Source: an uncultured Ruminococcus sp. (GTDB lineage: Bacteria > Bacillota > Clostridia > Oscillospirales > Acutalibacteraceae). From it: a stretch of 13,506 nt of DNA. Both the position numbers and the translations under genes were made by a program. The DNA is taken from positions 1-13,506 of the forward strand of contig CATOLC010000012.1 of the NCBI GenBank assembly GCA_951800855.1, given 5' to 3'. Positions 6,814 through 13,491 of the stretch are shown here, one piece after another. How positions within the stretch are numbered: the stretch's first letter is position 1; each line of letters opens with the position of its first letter. Below the pieces are notes generated by a model. It saw only the letters and a program-made list of their open reading frames with translations. It was not told where the DNA came from and did no database searches.

Positions 6814-7956
6814 TTAAAATTTAAAACTCTTCTTTATAAATTCAATAATTTTTTGAAAAAAATTTCTTTTTTCTTTTATTTTTTCTACCTGAGTTTCAGC
6901 TAGTATCTCATTTTTCCCAATTTCCTTACCGTCAAGATAATAAGCAACTCTTCCGACAATCTGCCCCTTTTCTATCGGTGCATTACAGTGCTCTTGTGCT
7001 TCAACCACACGTTTTACCTTAGTTTCATCACCTTTTTTAAACGAATGTGAAAATGCAGAAACCCCGCAAGCATTTACTTCATTCACAGTACCTCCATAAA
7101 CCGGGACTTTAACCTTAGTTTGCCTATCATTAAAGGAAACATTTACAGTATTAGCAAAACCATAATCCAGCATGTTTCTATGGTCTTCCCAGTCGTTAGG
7201 GGCATTTAAAGTAACCGCAATTAATTTTACATTATTTCTTTGTGCACACGAAACAAGACATCTCCCCGCAGCTTTGGTAAATCCAGTTTTAACTCCTATA
7301 CATCCATCATAAAGTCTTAAAAGTTTATTATGATTTCTAATTGACACACTTTTGGGAGGGCTGATAAACTCTACCCGGTCGCTTTTCTTGGACGCTATTG
7401 AAACAAAATTGTTGTTTTCCATCGCATATGCTCCTAAAATCGCCATATCATATGCTGTTGAGTGATGATTGCCACTATCCAAGCCAGAAGGAGTAACAAA
7501 GCATGTATTGTGCATACCAATCTGTTCAGCTTTTTCATTCATCATCTTTACAAAATTCTCTATACTACCACCGATAGCAAATGCAGAAGCGGTTGCAGCA
7601 TCATTCCCAGAACACAAAAGCATCCCCTTTGCCAGAGCATCTAAATTCACTACATCTTTAGGCATTAGTCCCATAGAAGTTCCTTCAATACGGACCATTT
7701 CATCAGTTAATTCTACTTCCTTATTTCCGCAAGCCTCTAAAGTTTCAAGAACTATAAGTGCTGTCATAATTTTAGTTGTACTAGCCATTGGAAGCTCTTC
7801 ATTTTGATTTTTAGCAAAAATTATATCACCGGAATCTGAAACTATTAAACAAGCAGATTTAGCTGAGACGTTTAACTCTTGTGCTAATACATTATTATCC
7901 ATATTTAACAATAAAAGAAAACAAAATAAAAATGTTATCACTATCTTTAATTTCAT
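6814..7956 (-). CDS. Serine-type D-Ala-D-Ala carboxypeptidase (S11, DacF-like)
   Basis: 380 residues, close to the ~389 of B. subtilis DacF. The enzyme removes the terminal D-Ala from peptidoglycan stem pentapeptides outside the membrane, limiting cross-linking; in Bacillus, DacF acts in spore cortex/germ wall synthesis. Visible parts: signal peptide (MKLKIVITFLFCFLLLLNM, likely cleavage after VLA-Q), active-site S59-T-T-K62 in MASTTKIMTALIVLE, S116-G-N118, K223-T-G225 in GVKTGFTKAAGR, a C-terminal PBP5_C-type beta domain, and a last ~18 residues (KRNFFQKIIEFIKKSFKF) forming the amphipathic membrane-anchoring helix. All catalytic motifs are intact. ATG start has AAGGTGAT upstream. It stands alone, not in a spoIIA operon as in Bacillus. 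No clear promoter found; a weak dyad TAACC-N8-GGTTA (7982-7999) lies upstream. Confidence 0.93.
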   Translation of the reverse strand: MKLKIVITFLFCFLLLLNMDNNVLAQELNVSAKSACLIVSDSGDIIFAKNQNEELPMASTTKIMTALIVLETLEACGNKEVELTDEMVRIEGTSMGLMPKDVVNLDALAKGMLLCSGNDAATASAFAIGGSIENFVKMMNEKAEQIGMHNTCFVTPSGLDSGNHHSTAYDMAILGAYAMENNNFVSIASKKSDRVEFISPPKSVSIRNHNKLLRLYDGCIGVKTGFTKAAGRCLVSCAQRNNVKLIAVTLNAPNDWEDHRNMLDYGFANTVNVSFNDRQTKVKVPVYGGTVNEVNACGVSAFSHSFKKGDETKVKRVVEAQEHCNAPIEKGQIVGRVAYYLDGKEIGKNEILAETQVEKIKEKRNFFQKIIEFIKKSFKF

Positions 7957-8096
7957 TTGATATCACCTTTTTAAAAATATGTAACCAAATAAAAGGTTAT
8001 ACCAATTTTTTATTACTAAGACACTTACACGCATCTATTCTATAAAATATAGTGAAATCACTTTTTGCCCTTTCCCTGCGAAATACTGTATAAAAT

Positions 8097-8128
8097 AAAG
8101 CTACACCTAAAATATCAGTGTAGCTTTT
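8097..8128 (-). terminator. Terminator after the zinc-ribbon gene
   Basis: Perfect 10-bp stem AAAGCTACAC/GTGTAGCTTT (8097-8106 with 8118-8127) around an 11-base loop. On the minus strand it is followed by a T-rich tail (TTTATTTTATAC), and it lies about 95 bases after the zinc-ribbon stop codon. Confidence 0.7.
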
Positions 8129-8202
8129 AAAAAACTATGCAAACTTAAGATTTTAAAAAATTAAGTGCAGTCTTTAAGTATTAGACTTCGCAAAATGCTT
8201 TC

Positions 8203-8222
8203 CAGATGTACTCAGATGTACT
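8203..8222. repeat. 10-bp tandem duplication at the zinc-ribbon stop codon
   Basis: CAGATGTACT occurs twice in direct tandem (8203-8212, 8213-8222). The TAG stop of the zinc-ribbon gene (8221-8223) straddles the start of the first unit as read on the minus strand, and a second in-frame stop, TGA, lies three codons on. Confidence 0.8.
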
Positions 8223-8580
8223 AAAAGTCATTTACTGCAGATTGTTGCTTCTTTTTCTCATAGCAAGCACTGCAATACACAGGTCTTCCTTCACTCGGCT
8301 GGAAAGGAACCTTTGCTTCTCCGCCACAGTCCGCACAAACAGCAGTATAAAGTGTACGCGGACCATTGCCACTACGACTGGCATCACGGCAAGCCTTACA
8401 TCTTTTGGGCTCATTCTGAAATCCCTTTTCAGCAAAAAACTCTTGCTCTCCTGCAGTAAAGACAAATTCCGAACCACAATCACGGCATTTTAATACCTTA
8501 TCAGTGAAACCAGAAACACTATCAGACTGATTTCCTTCAACATCGATTAACTCTTCCTCTACCCTATTCTCACTAAACAT
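8221..8580 (-). CDS. Zinc-ribbon protein with four CxxC motifs
   Basis: 119 residues. Two zinc-ribbon units: the first with C32-x2-C35 and C61-x2-C64 around EFVFTAGEQEFFAEKGFQNE, the second with C82-x2-C85 and C103-x2-C106 around GGEAKVPFQPSEGRPVYC. This matches a family of small clostridial proteins usually annotated as zinc-ribbon domain containing; I recognise the pattern but know of no defined function. Each unit should bind one zinc; nucleic-acid or protein contact is only a guess. An acidic 26-residue extension (MFSENRVEEELIDVEGNQ) precedes the first ribbon and no better internal start exists. GAGGT lies 8 bases before the ATG. The same transcript seems to begin with a degenerate tRNA at 8613-8689, 32 bases upstream, with no terminator between. 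Terminator at 8097-8128. Confidence 0.85.
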   Translation of the reverse strand: MFSENRVEEELIDVEGNQSDSVSGFTDKVLKCRDCGSEFVFTAGEQEFFAEKGFQNEPKRCKACRDASRSGNGPRTLYTAVCADCGGEAKVPFQPSEGRPVYCSACYEKKKQQSAVNDF

Positions 8581-8612
8581 TACACTGTACCTCGCTTTAT
8601 AAAATACAAATT

Positions 8613-8689
8613 TGCCCTAGGACGGGTTCGCACCGACACCTCTGATTCGAAATAAAAACAACGCTCTTCTCTACTAAGCTACTACGGGC
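8613..8689 (-). tRNA. Degenerate tRNA or tRNA-like leader element
   Basis: Read on the minus strand this 77-base segment folds as a cloverleaf. Acceptor arms GCCC-G-TAG and CTAGGGC pair over 7 bp with one bulged G, and discriminator A follows (no encoded CCA). T8-A9 are followed by a D-arm GCTT/GAGC with a 9-base loop. The anticodon stem TTGTT/AATCA has one mismatch and a wobble and a 9-base loop TTTATTTCG. The variable loop GAGGT has the normal 5 bases, and the T-arm GTCGG/CCGTC has one T-T mismatch and loop TGCGAAC. Conserved features are lost: loop position 55 is G rather than U, the D-loop lacks the GG pair, and the anticodon loop is too long, so I assign no amino acid. It is preceded by a strong promoter and followed 32 bases later by the zinc-ribbon start. 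Either a tRNA pseudogene or a tRNA-mimicking regulatory leader. Confidence 0.6.
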
Positions 8690-8699
8690 ACATCTCAAA

Positions 8700-8744
8700 C
8701 TTGACTTTATATTTAGTATATACTGTATAAAAACACAAGTCAAG
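8700..8744. promoter_or_regulatory. Inverted repeat spanning the tRNA-like/zinc-ribbon promoter
   Basis: CTTGACTT (8700-8707) and AAGTCAAG (8737-8744) are perfect 8-bp inverted arms, extendable with a wobble, with 29 bases between. One arm contains the -35 element and the other covers the predicted transcription start, so a dimeric regulator or a hairpin in the 5' RNA end are both conceivable. Confidence 0.4.
8715..8743 (-). promoter_or_regulatory. Strong sigma-A promoter for the tRNA-like element and zinc-ribbon gene
   Basis: Minus strand TTGACT (8738-8743), 17-base spacer, TATACT (8715-8720). Each hexamer differs from consensus at one position. Predicted start is near 8708, about 18 bases before the tRNA-like acceptor stem, as for an ordinary tRNA gene. 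Confidence 0.8.
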
Positions 8745-8929
8745 CTTTTTACAAAATTTCTTTAAAAATCCTCTTATTCTAACCCCCTACATCCCTATAA
8801 TTTTGTTTTTTCAATTAATACTCCAATATTCAGTTGTTGGACATTACTATTAATATTCTTCCTCAGCCAACTGGTTACTTGCATAAAATAGACAAATTCA
8901 GAGCTCTCTTATTTAAATTATTAAATTAT

Positions 8930-8953
8930 AAATATTAGACTAAATATTAGACT
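8930..8953. repeat. 12-bp tandem duplication at the M50 gene stop codon
   Basis: AAATATTAGACT occurs twice in direct tandem (8930-8941, 8942-8953). The TAA stop of the M50 gene (8947-8949) lies in one unit, and the other unit supplies a second in-frame TAA four codons later. The remaining stretch 8745-8929 is AT-rich with no gene or clear terminator. Confidence 0.85.
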
Positions 8954-9504
8954 TCTTTTCTGGAAAGAAGAATATAAATTAAATATAAACATATAAAAAG
9001 TAATGAAAAATTATATCGAGATTTGAATAAAGTAAGAAATCCAATAACGGACAAAGGAAACAAAAATACAAATGAGACACAGGAGCATATTATGTCGGTA
9101 GTTCTAATGGAAAAAAAACGAAGTACTAGATTGTAAAAAATCTGCCCTCCATCAAGAGAAGATATAGGCAATAGATTTAAAATCCCTATAAAAAGGTTTA
9201 CGTATGCAACTGATTTAAACGTAGAAAACTCAGTAAAATAAAAAAATATAAAGAAAATTAAACAAATTATAAAATTAAATAAAGAACCGCTTATTAAAAT
9301 TAAGAATTTATCAGTAAATGAACCAAAATTTCTGTCTCTGTCTACAATGTCTACAGTAAAAAATCCAATATTTACTTCTTCTATTCGATGCCCCTTTATT
9401 TGCATCATAAAAAAATGTCCTAATTCATGTAAGAGCGCTGAAAACATCCCAACAAGCATTAAATTCGGGTTTCTTAACACTAGCATACAAGAAATTATAC
9501 ACAA
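8947..9504 (-). CDS. M50 site-2-type metalloprotease (SpoIVFB-like)
   Basis: 185 residues as given. Intramembrane zinc protease of the S2P family. H26-E-L-G-H30 is the zinc/catalytic HExxH; SGSLFNF is the usual second conserved segment near the core; S-L-D118-G-G-Q carries the third zinc ligand Asp. About four to five hydrophobic segments are present, and the protein lacks the PDZ domain of RseP types and visible CBS domains, so it is the short SpoIVFB-like class, whose Bacillus member cleaves pro-sigma-K. The substrate here is unknown and no pro-sigma-K or spoIVFA is nearby. The TTG at 9504 is the first usual start codon in the frame but has no ribosome site. Coding-like sequence (KIRINVNFYF) continues upstream almost to the gltA stop, so the true start may be further upstream with a rare codon. 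It follows gltA on the same strand by 47 bases, probably in one transcript. Confidence 0.82.
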   Translation of the reverse strand: MCIISCMLVLRNPNLMLVGMFSALLHELGHFFMMQIKGHRIEEVNIGFFTVDIVDRDRNFGSFTDKFLILISGSLFNFIICLIFFIFFYFTEFSTFKSVAYVNLFIGILNLLPISSLDGGQIFYNLVLRFFSIRTTDIICSCVSFVFLFPLSVIGFLTLFKSRYNFSLLFICLYLIYILLSRKEV

Positions 9505-9551
9505 AAAGTAAAAGTTTACATTTATTCTTATTTTACTTGCTTTTACCCTTT

Positions 9552-10961
9552 CTATGTCGTAACATCTCCCGAAGCAATAAGATCTTTGTGTATATTCTGT
9601 GCTGCCTTTTTTCCGTATTTTAGTGCAAGAATCACTGTAGCAGCCCCTGTTACAATATCTCCTCCTGCATACACTCTCTTTTTTGAGGTTCTAAGTGTCT
9701 CATCATTTACTTTTATTCTTCCTCTGTCATCAAATTCAATATCACTGCAACTGTCTTTTATAATAGCGTTAGGGGAAGTTCCTATTGCTATAATCACACA
9801 CTCTGCCTGCAAATCAAATGTTTCATTTTTAATGGCACAAAGCTTCTTTTCCTGGGAAGACTCATTAACTAAATATTCCATCTTTACGCATTGCATATGA
9901 GTAATTTTACCATTTTCAGCACATATTTTAGTCGGATTACTTAAAAATAAAAATTTTATACCTTCTTCTTTTGCATGAACAATTTCTTCTTTTCTTGCTG
10001 GCATTTCAGTCTCGGTGCGTCTGTAAACAATAGTAACCTCAGAACCAAGTCTTCTTGCGCACCTTGCAGCATCTATTGCAACATTCCCTCCACCAACTAT
10101 TACTGTTCTTTTTGCCTGTAACACCGGGGTATCATATTCTTGTGAATAAGCATGCATTAAATTAATTCTTGTTAAAAACTCATTAGCAGAATAAACTCCC
10201 GGAAGAGTCTCACCTGGAATCCCTAAAAACTTAGGAGTGCCTGCCCCTGTAGAAATATAAACCGCCTTAAACTCGAGCTCTCCTAGTAGCTTATCTATAG
10301 ATAGCGTCTTTCCTATCACAACGTCAGTTTGAATATTAACTCCTAAGCAAGCCAAATCGCTAATTTCTTTTTCCAGAATTTTTTTAGGTAACCGAAATTC
10401 TGGAATCCCATAAAGCATAACACCCCCTGGAGAATGAAGAGCTTCAAAAATTGTAACCGAGTATCCTAGAGTCGCAAGTTCTTTAGCACAAGCAATCCCT
10501 GATGGACCTGACCCTACAATTGCGACCTTGCATCCGTTATTGGGTTCTGGTTTTAAATTCAATTTTTTATGATTATCTGCAACATAACGTTCAAGCCTGC
10601 CAATTGCCACAGGCTCACCATTTCTCCCACGCACACACGCCATTTGGCATTGCTTTTCCTGGGGGCAAACTCTCCCACATACGGCCGGAAGAGCATTATA
10701 ATTATATAAAATAGAATAGGATTTATCTAAATCACCACTGCAGATATTATTTATAAATCCGGGAATATCTATATTAACTGGGCACATTGTCACACATGGC
10801 TTACTTACGCAGTTAAGACATCTTAAAGCTTCATTTTCGGCAGAAAATTTATCGTATCCTTTTTCCACTTCATTAAAATTATCAACCCTTTCTTCGGGTT
10901 TCAAACAAGGCATTGGGGTTTGATTATTTGATAAATTTATTTTTTTACCAGATTCAGTCAT
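9552..10961 (-). CDS. gltA: NADPH-dependent glutamate synthase small-subunit-like flavoprotein (GltA/NfnB)
   Basis: 469 residues, the length of NfnB (large subunit of NADH-dependent ferredoxin:NADP+ oxidoreductase) and of proteins annotated as GltA. N-terminal [4Fe-4S] region: C48-x2-C51-x4-C56-x3-C60-P and C95-x3-C99-P-x5-C105-x3-C109, two cluster sets. FAD Rossmann motif G150-S-G-P-S-G155 ending in E173; NADPH-binding motif G290-G-G-N-V-A with RR downstream; final FAD-contact motif YAGGDIVTGAATVILALKYG. Start ATG overlaps the nfnA stop as ATGA, with GGGGG 6 bases upstream, so the two are translationally coupled. With NfnA it probably forms the cytosolic electron-bifurcating complex that reduces NADP+ with NADH plus reduced ferredoxin. 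A plain glutamate synthase subunit is less likely because no large GltB-type gene is here and nfnA is. Confidence 0.93.
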   Translation of the reverse strand: MTESGKKINLSNNQTPMPCLKPEERVDNFNEVEKGYDKFSAENEALRCLNCVSKPCVTMCPVNIDIPGFINNICSGDLDKSYSILYNYNALPAVCGRVCPQEKQCQMACVRGRNGEPVAIGRLERYVADNHKKLNLKPEPNNGCKVAIVGSGPSGIACAKELATLGYSVTIFEALHSPGGVMLYGIPEFRLPKKILEKEISDLACLGVNIQTDVVIGKTLSIDKLLGELEFKAVYISTGAGTPKFLGIPGETLPGVYSANEFLTRINLMHAYSQEYDTPVLQAKRTVIVGGGNVAIDAARCARRLGSEVTIVYRRTETEMPARKEEIVHAKEEGIKFLFLSNPTKICAENGKITHMQCVKMEYLVNESSQEKKLCAIKNETFDLQAECVIIAIGTSPNAIIKDSCSDIEFDDRGRIKVNDETLRTSKKRVYAGGDIVTGAATVILALKYGKKAAQNIHKDLIASGDVTT

Positions 10962-11794
10962 TTTAATCCCCCTTTAAACAAATTGCAATCTTTTCCGCAA
11001 AAAGGCTTAGAGTTTGAAGAGTCTTTACTTCTTAATATAGCCTCATCAAAATCCACTTTATGCCCATCAAAATCCGGGCCATCCAAGCAAGCAAATTTAG
11101 TTTCTCCTCCTACAGTGAGCCGGCAGCCCCCGCACATCCCTGTCCCGTCAATCATTATAGTGTTCATACTCACTATAGTCTTCACTCTGAAATTTTTTGT
11201 AATTTCACAAACAGCCTTCATCATTGGCAAAGGTCCCACAGCAATAACTAAATCCGCTGTGCCGTCTTTAATCTTGTTTTGTAAAACGTCTGTAACTAAA
11301 CCCTTGTTGCCACTCGAACCGTCATCTGTTACCATTTCAAAAGAATCTGAAATAGACTTTAATTCTTTTTCCAAAATAATAAAATCTTTGCTCCTAAAAC
11401 CACAAATAACACTAATTTTTGCATGGTTTTCAGAAAGAGCCTTTGCCTGCGGATAAGCTATAGCACAGCCCGAACCACCTACAACAATCACCACATTTTT
11501 ATACCCATCAAGTTCAGACGGACGTCCAAGAGGTCCAACAACATTTAGAATGCTTTGACCTTTATTTTTATAGTCAAGCTTATACGTTGTAAACCCTACT
11601 TTCTGATATATTATGTCTATTGTACCTCGGTCTATATCGCAGCCCGCAATAGTCAGCGGGATTCTTTCTCCTTTTTCATCAATTCTTATTATAACAAACT
11701 GCCCAGCTTTGGCTGAAGCAGCAATATCAGGAGCTCTTAAAACCATCTTTGAAGTATATTTATTAAGAGCAATTTTATCTATTATCTCGACCAT
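10958..11794 (-). CDS. nfnA: NfnA-type FAD/NAD-binding ferredoxin-NADP+ reductase subunit alpha
   Basis: 278 residues. Belongs to the PyrK/SudB/NfnA family. FAD-binding barrel at about 1-95 with the flavin motif GERIPLTIAG; NAD(H)-binding domain from about 100 with VVIVVGGSGCAIAYPQAKAL; C-terminal [2Fe-2S] site D217-x4-C222-x2-C225-x11-C237 in DGTGMCGGCRL...FACLDGP. The Asp in place of a first Cys matches the Asp/3-Cys cluster known from NfnA structures. In Nfn this subunit binds NADH while NfnB carries the bifurcating FAD. The second of two adjacent ATGs is chosen because AAAGGG lies 7 bases before it and only 4 before the first (11797). The stop overlaps the gltA start by 4 bases. The tail carries two more cysteines (FCGKDC). 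Its promoter is uncertain; an isolated TATAAT lies at 11909-11914. Confidence 0.9.
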   Translation of the reverse strand: MVEIIDKIALNKYTSKMVLRAPDIAASAKAGQFVIIRIDEKGERIPLTIAGCDIDRGTIDIIYQKVGFTTYKLDYKNKGQSILNVVGPLGRPSELDGYKNVVIVVGGSGCAIAYPQAKALSENHAKISVICGFRSKDFIILEKELKSISDSFEMVTDDGSSGNKGLVTDVLQNKIKDGTADLVIAVGPLPMMKAVCEITKNFRVKTIVSMNTIMIDGTGMCGGCRLTVGGETKFACLDGPDFDGHKVDFDEAILRSKDSSNSKPFCGKDCNLFKGGLK

Positions 11795-11808
11795 CATTAT
11801 ACCCTTTC

Positions 11809-11880
11809 TTATAAAATTGAAAAGAAAATTTTTAAAACATCAAAATTTATATTGTTCCTAATTTTTTTATTAGCACTCAA
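11809..11880 (-). CDS. Possible 23-residue leader ORF before nfnA
   Basis: TTG start with GAGGGG 6 bases upstream; product MSANKKIRNNINFDVLKIFF then SIL and TAA, ending 14 bases before the favoured nfnA ATG. The ribosome site and close spacing are the only support; the peptide resembles nothing I know and AT-rich DNA gives such frames by chance. Confidence 0.22.
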   Translation of the reverse strand: MSANKKIRNNINFDVLKIFFSIL

Positions 11881-11956
11881 TTATTTCCCCTCTAAAATTT
11901 GTACTCCTATTATAATTGCCTTTAATATTTACTTTATTTTTCTTTTTAACTTTTTA

Positions 11957-13426
11957 TTACACCATACACCCTGGTAGTTTATAAGGAGATTTTTTATAAT
12001 ATAAATGATAGAATTCAGAATATCTTCTATCAAAAAATACATCAAGCTCATGGAAACGTCTAGAAAGCAGACCAGAACTGCATCTGCCTCCGGCGTGATG
12101 ATATGCAGAAAATAATTTTATAAACTTATCTCTGTTTATATCTTTTAAATTTTTTGAAGAGTTTGATATGGAAAAAACTTTTACATAATCACCATGGCAG
12201 TATCCTGTTTTTCCTCCATCGGTCTTTACCAAATACCAAAAATTATTATATCTGTTAGAATTTAAAATTTCAACTCTTTCCCCAAATCTTAAAGCAGTTA
12301 TCTTCTTTGAATTCACCGATGGGCTGCAGCGAAGGTTAAGCCCATTTTGAGAAGTAACATCACCGAAAAACCGCAAATTATTATCTCTTTTACCAGAATT
12401 TATATCTAAAATTAAATTTTTAAGCTCACTGCCCTTAGTTATCCATCCCACTCCCAGATTATAAGTGAAACTGAGCAAAGCATCAAATTGATGCTGATTA
12501 AACAAAATATTGTTATCCAGCAAGAATTTATTTAAAATCCTTCCATACGAAGAGTTTGTTACATCGTCTATAAGAAGAGCCAAAGCCTGCTGCTGTATTA
12601 TATCTTTATAAAACGCAGTAAAAGGTTCAACTATATGCCCATATCCTATAGAAAAGCTATTTTTGCAGTCTGGAATTAGCCTTGGACTAAATCCCTCACA
12701 GGATGATATAAATTTTATTATACCTTCGCTCGCATACCTTGGAGATGATAAACTCTCACTAGACTTATCACAAGGAGCAACTTTAAATTTTATTTCCTTT
12801 CCCAATTCTGAACTTCTGCCGCCTGAATTATCATATACTCGAACAAAGTAATCCCCTGCATTTTGCACAGAAATTTCCGCTGACCATATCACTTTATTTT
12901 GGGAGGTTTTTATCTTTTTCCCGCTTATTTCTCTATTTGTTCCCTGCCCTCCCAAAACAAATTTCACATCCCGTGCGTTTGAATCAGCCACAGCGAAAAG
13001 ACAAACTGGTTTGCCTGAAACAGCCTGGCAAGGAAGCGCATAAGCAGAAACGATACGTTTCGCAGGTTTAACATTTATTTTGCATCTAGAAACCTTTCCT
13101 GTTTTGTATTCAACTGCCTCCAGAAAACAACTCCCCTGGCTTTTCCCGGTTATCACCCCTTTTTCATCTATATCTATTATATTTCCATTCCCTGCTTTCA
13201 ATGAAAATTCGCACGATTTTCGCCCAGAAGGACATATAAGCATACTTTCGTTTTGAGAAAGAACGTAATCTTCTTTAGGAAAAATTCCCGAAGCATTAGT
13301 TTTTTGGACACTAACATAAAACAAACAAACCCCCAAAAACAGTACAGCAAATCTTTTTTTATTTTCTGCATTTTTCCAAAAAATTGTTATATTAATTCTA
13401 TTAATTATATCCCGAAGCAATTTCAC
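11957..13426 (-). CDS. Exported GH24 lysozyme with Ig-like region and an inserted SH3 domain
   Basis: 489 residues. Cell-wall muramidase. N-terminus: 25 cytosolic residues, one hydrophobic segment (about 26-40) and a possible cleavage after TNAS. Residues about 50-120 look like a BIG2-type Ig domain (IIDIDEKGVITGKSQGSCFL), and about 125-218 a second beta domain (FVRVYDNSGG). GH24 lysozyme starts at about 232: SEGIIKFISSCEGFSPRLIP, with E244, then D253, and S259-IGYGH; the third triad residue is Ser where Thr is usual. HQFDALLSFTYNLGVGW and SELKNLILDINSG follow. Residues about 355-420 form an SH3b domain (NGLNLRCSPS...W-YLVKTDGGKTGYCHGDYV), after which the usual GH24 ending resumes (FSAYHHAGGRCSSGLLSRRF, compare phage AGG-R...GL--RR). 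So SH3 seems inserted inside the catalytic domain. GTG start, AAGGAG 11 bases upstream. Own promoter at 13462-13491. Confidence 0.88.
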   Translation of the reverse strand: MKLLRDIINRINITIFWKNAENKKRFAVLFLGVCLFYVSVQKTNASGIFPKEDYVLSQNESMLICPSGRKSCEFSLKAGNGNIIDIDEKGVITGKSQGSCFLEAVEYKTGKVSRCKINVKPAKRIVSAYALPCQAVSGKPVCLFAVADSNARDVKFVLGGQGTNREISGKKIKTSQNKVIWSAEISVQNAGDYFVRVYDNSGGRSSELGKEIKFKVAPCDKSSESLSSPRYASEGIIKFISSCEGFSPRLIPDCKNSFSIGYGHIVEPFTAFYKDIIQQQALALLIDDVTNSSYGRILNKFLLDNNILFNQHQFDALLSFTYNLGVGWITKGSELKNLILDINSGKRDNNLRFFGDVTSQNGLNLRCSPSVNSKKITALRFGERVEILNSNRYNNFWYLVKTDGGKTGYCHGDYVKVFSISNSSKNLKDINRDKFIKLFSAYHHAGGRCSSGLLSRRFHELDVFFDRRYSEFYHLYYKKSPYKLPGCMV

Positions 13427-13461
13427 CCTATATTTTTCTCCTTAATGATAATTTTTACCAT

Positions 13462-13491
13462 ATTATAACATTATTCTTGCAATTAAGTCAA
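13462..13491 (-). promoter_or_regulatory. Sigma-A promoter of the lysozyme gene
   Basis: Minus strand TTGACT (13486-13491), 18-base spacer, perfect TATAAT (13462-13467) with a TG one base before it (extended -10). It lies about 35 bases from the GTG start and indicates vegetative rather than sporulation-specific transcription. Confidence 0.75.

Noticed and set aside
7469..7807. A 112-codon plus-strand frame antisense to the carboxypeptidase gene
   Set aside because: It lies over the SxxK and SxN region of an intact S11 enzyme and has no ribosome site or family-like pattern.
8051..8062. Dyad AGTGA-AA-TCACT upstream of the carboxypeptidase gene
   Set aside because: Only 5-bp arms, no promoter alignment and no T-tract; too weak for an operator or terminator call.
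8613..8689. Assigning an amino acid to the tRNA-like element
   Set aside because: The 9-base anticodon loop and mismatched stem allow several readings, and U55 and the D-loop GG are missing; any isotype would be invented.
8745..8929. CAGTTG/CAACTG dyad as terminator of the nfnAB-M50 transcript
   Set aside because: Arms of 6 bp are separated by a long loop and no T-tract follows on the minus strand.
10983..11456. A 157-codon plus-strand frame antisense to nfnA
   Set aside because: nfnA on the other strand has a full family match with FAD, NAD and Fe-S motifs; the antisense product has no recognisable domain and is a shadow frame.
11870..11878. TTAGCACTC, a perfect half of the CIRCE/HrcA operator
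   Set aside because: The second half (GAGTGCTAA after 9 bases) is missing and no heat-shock gene is adjacent; a single half-site is likely chance.
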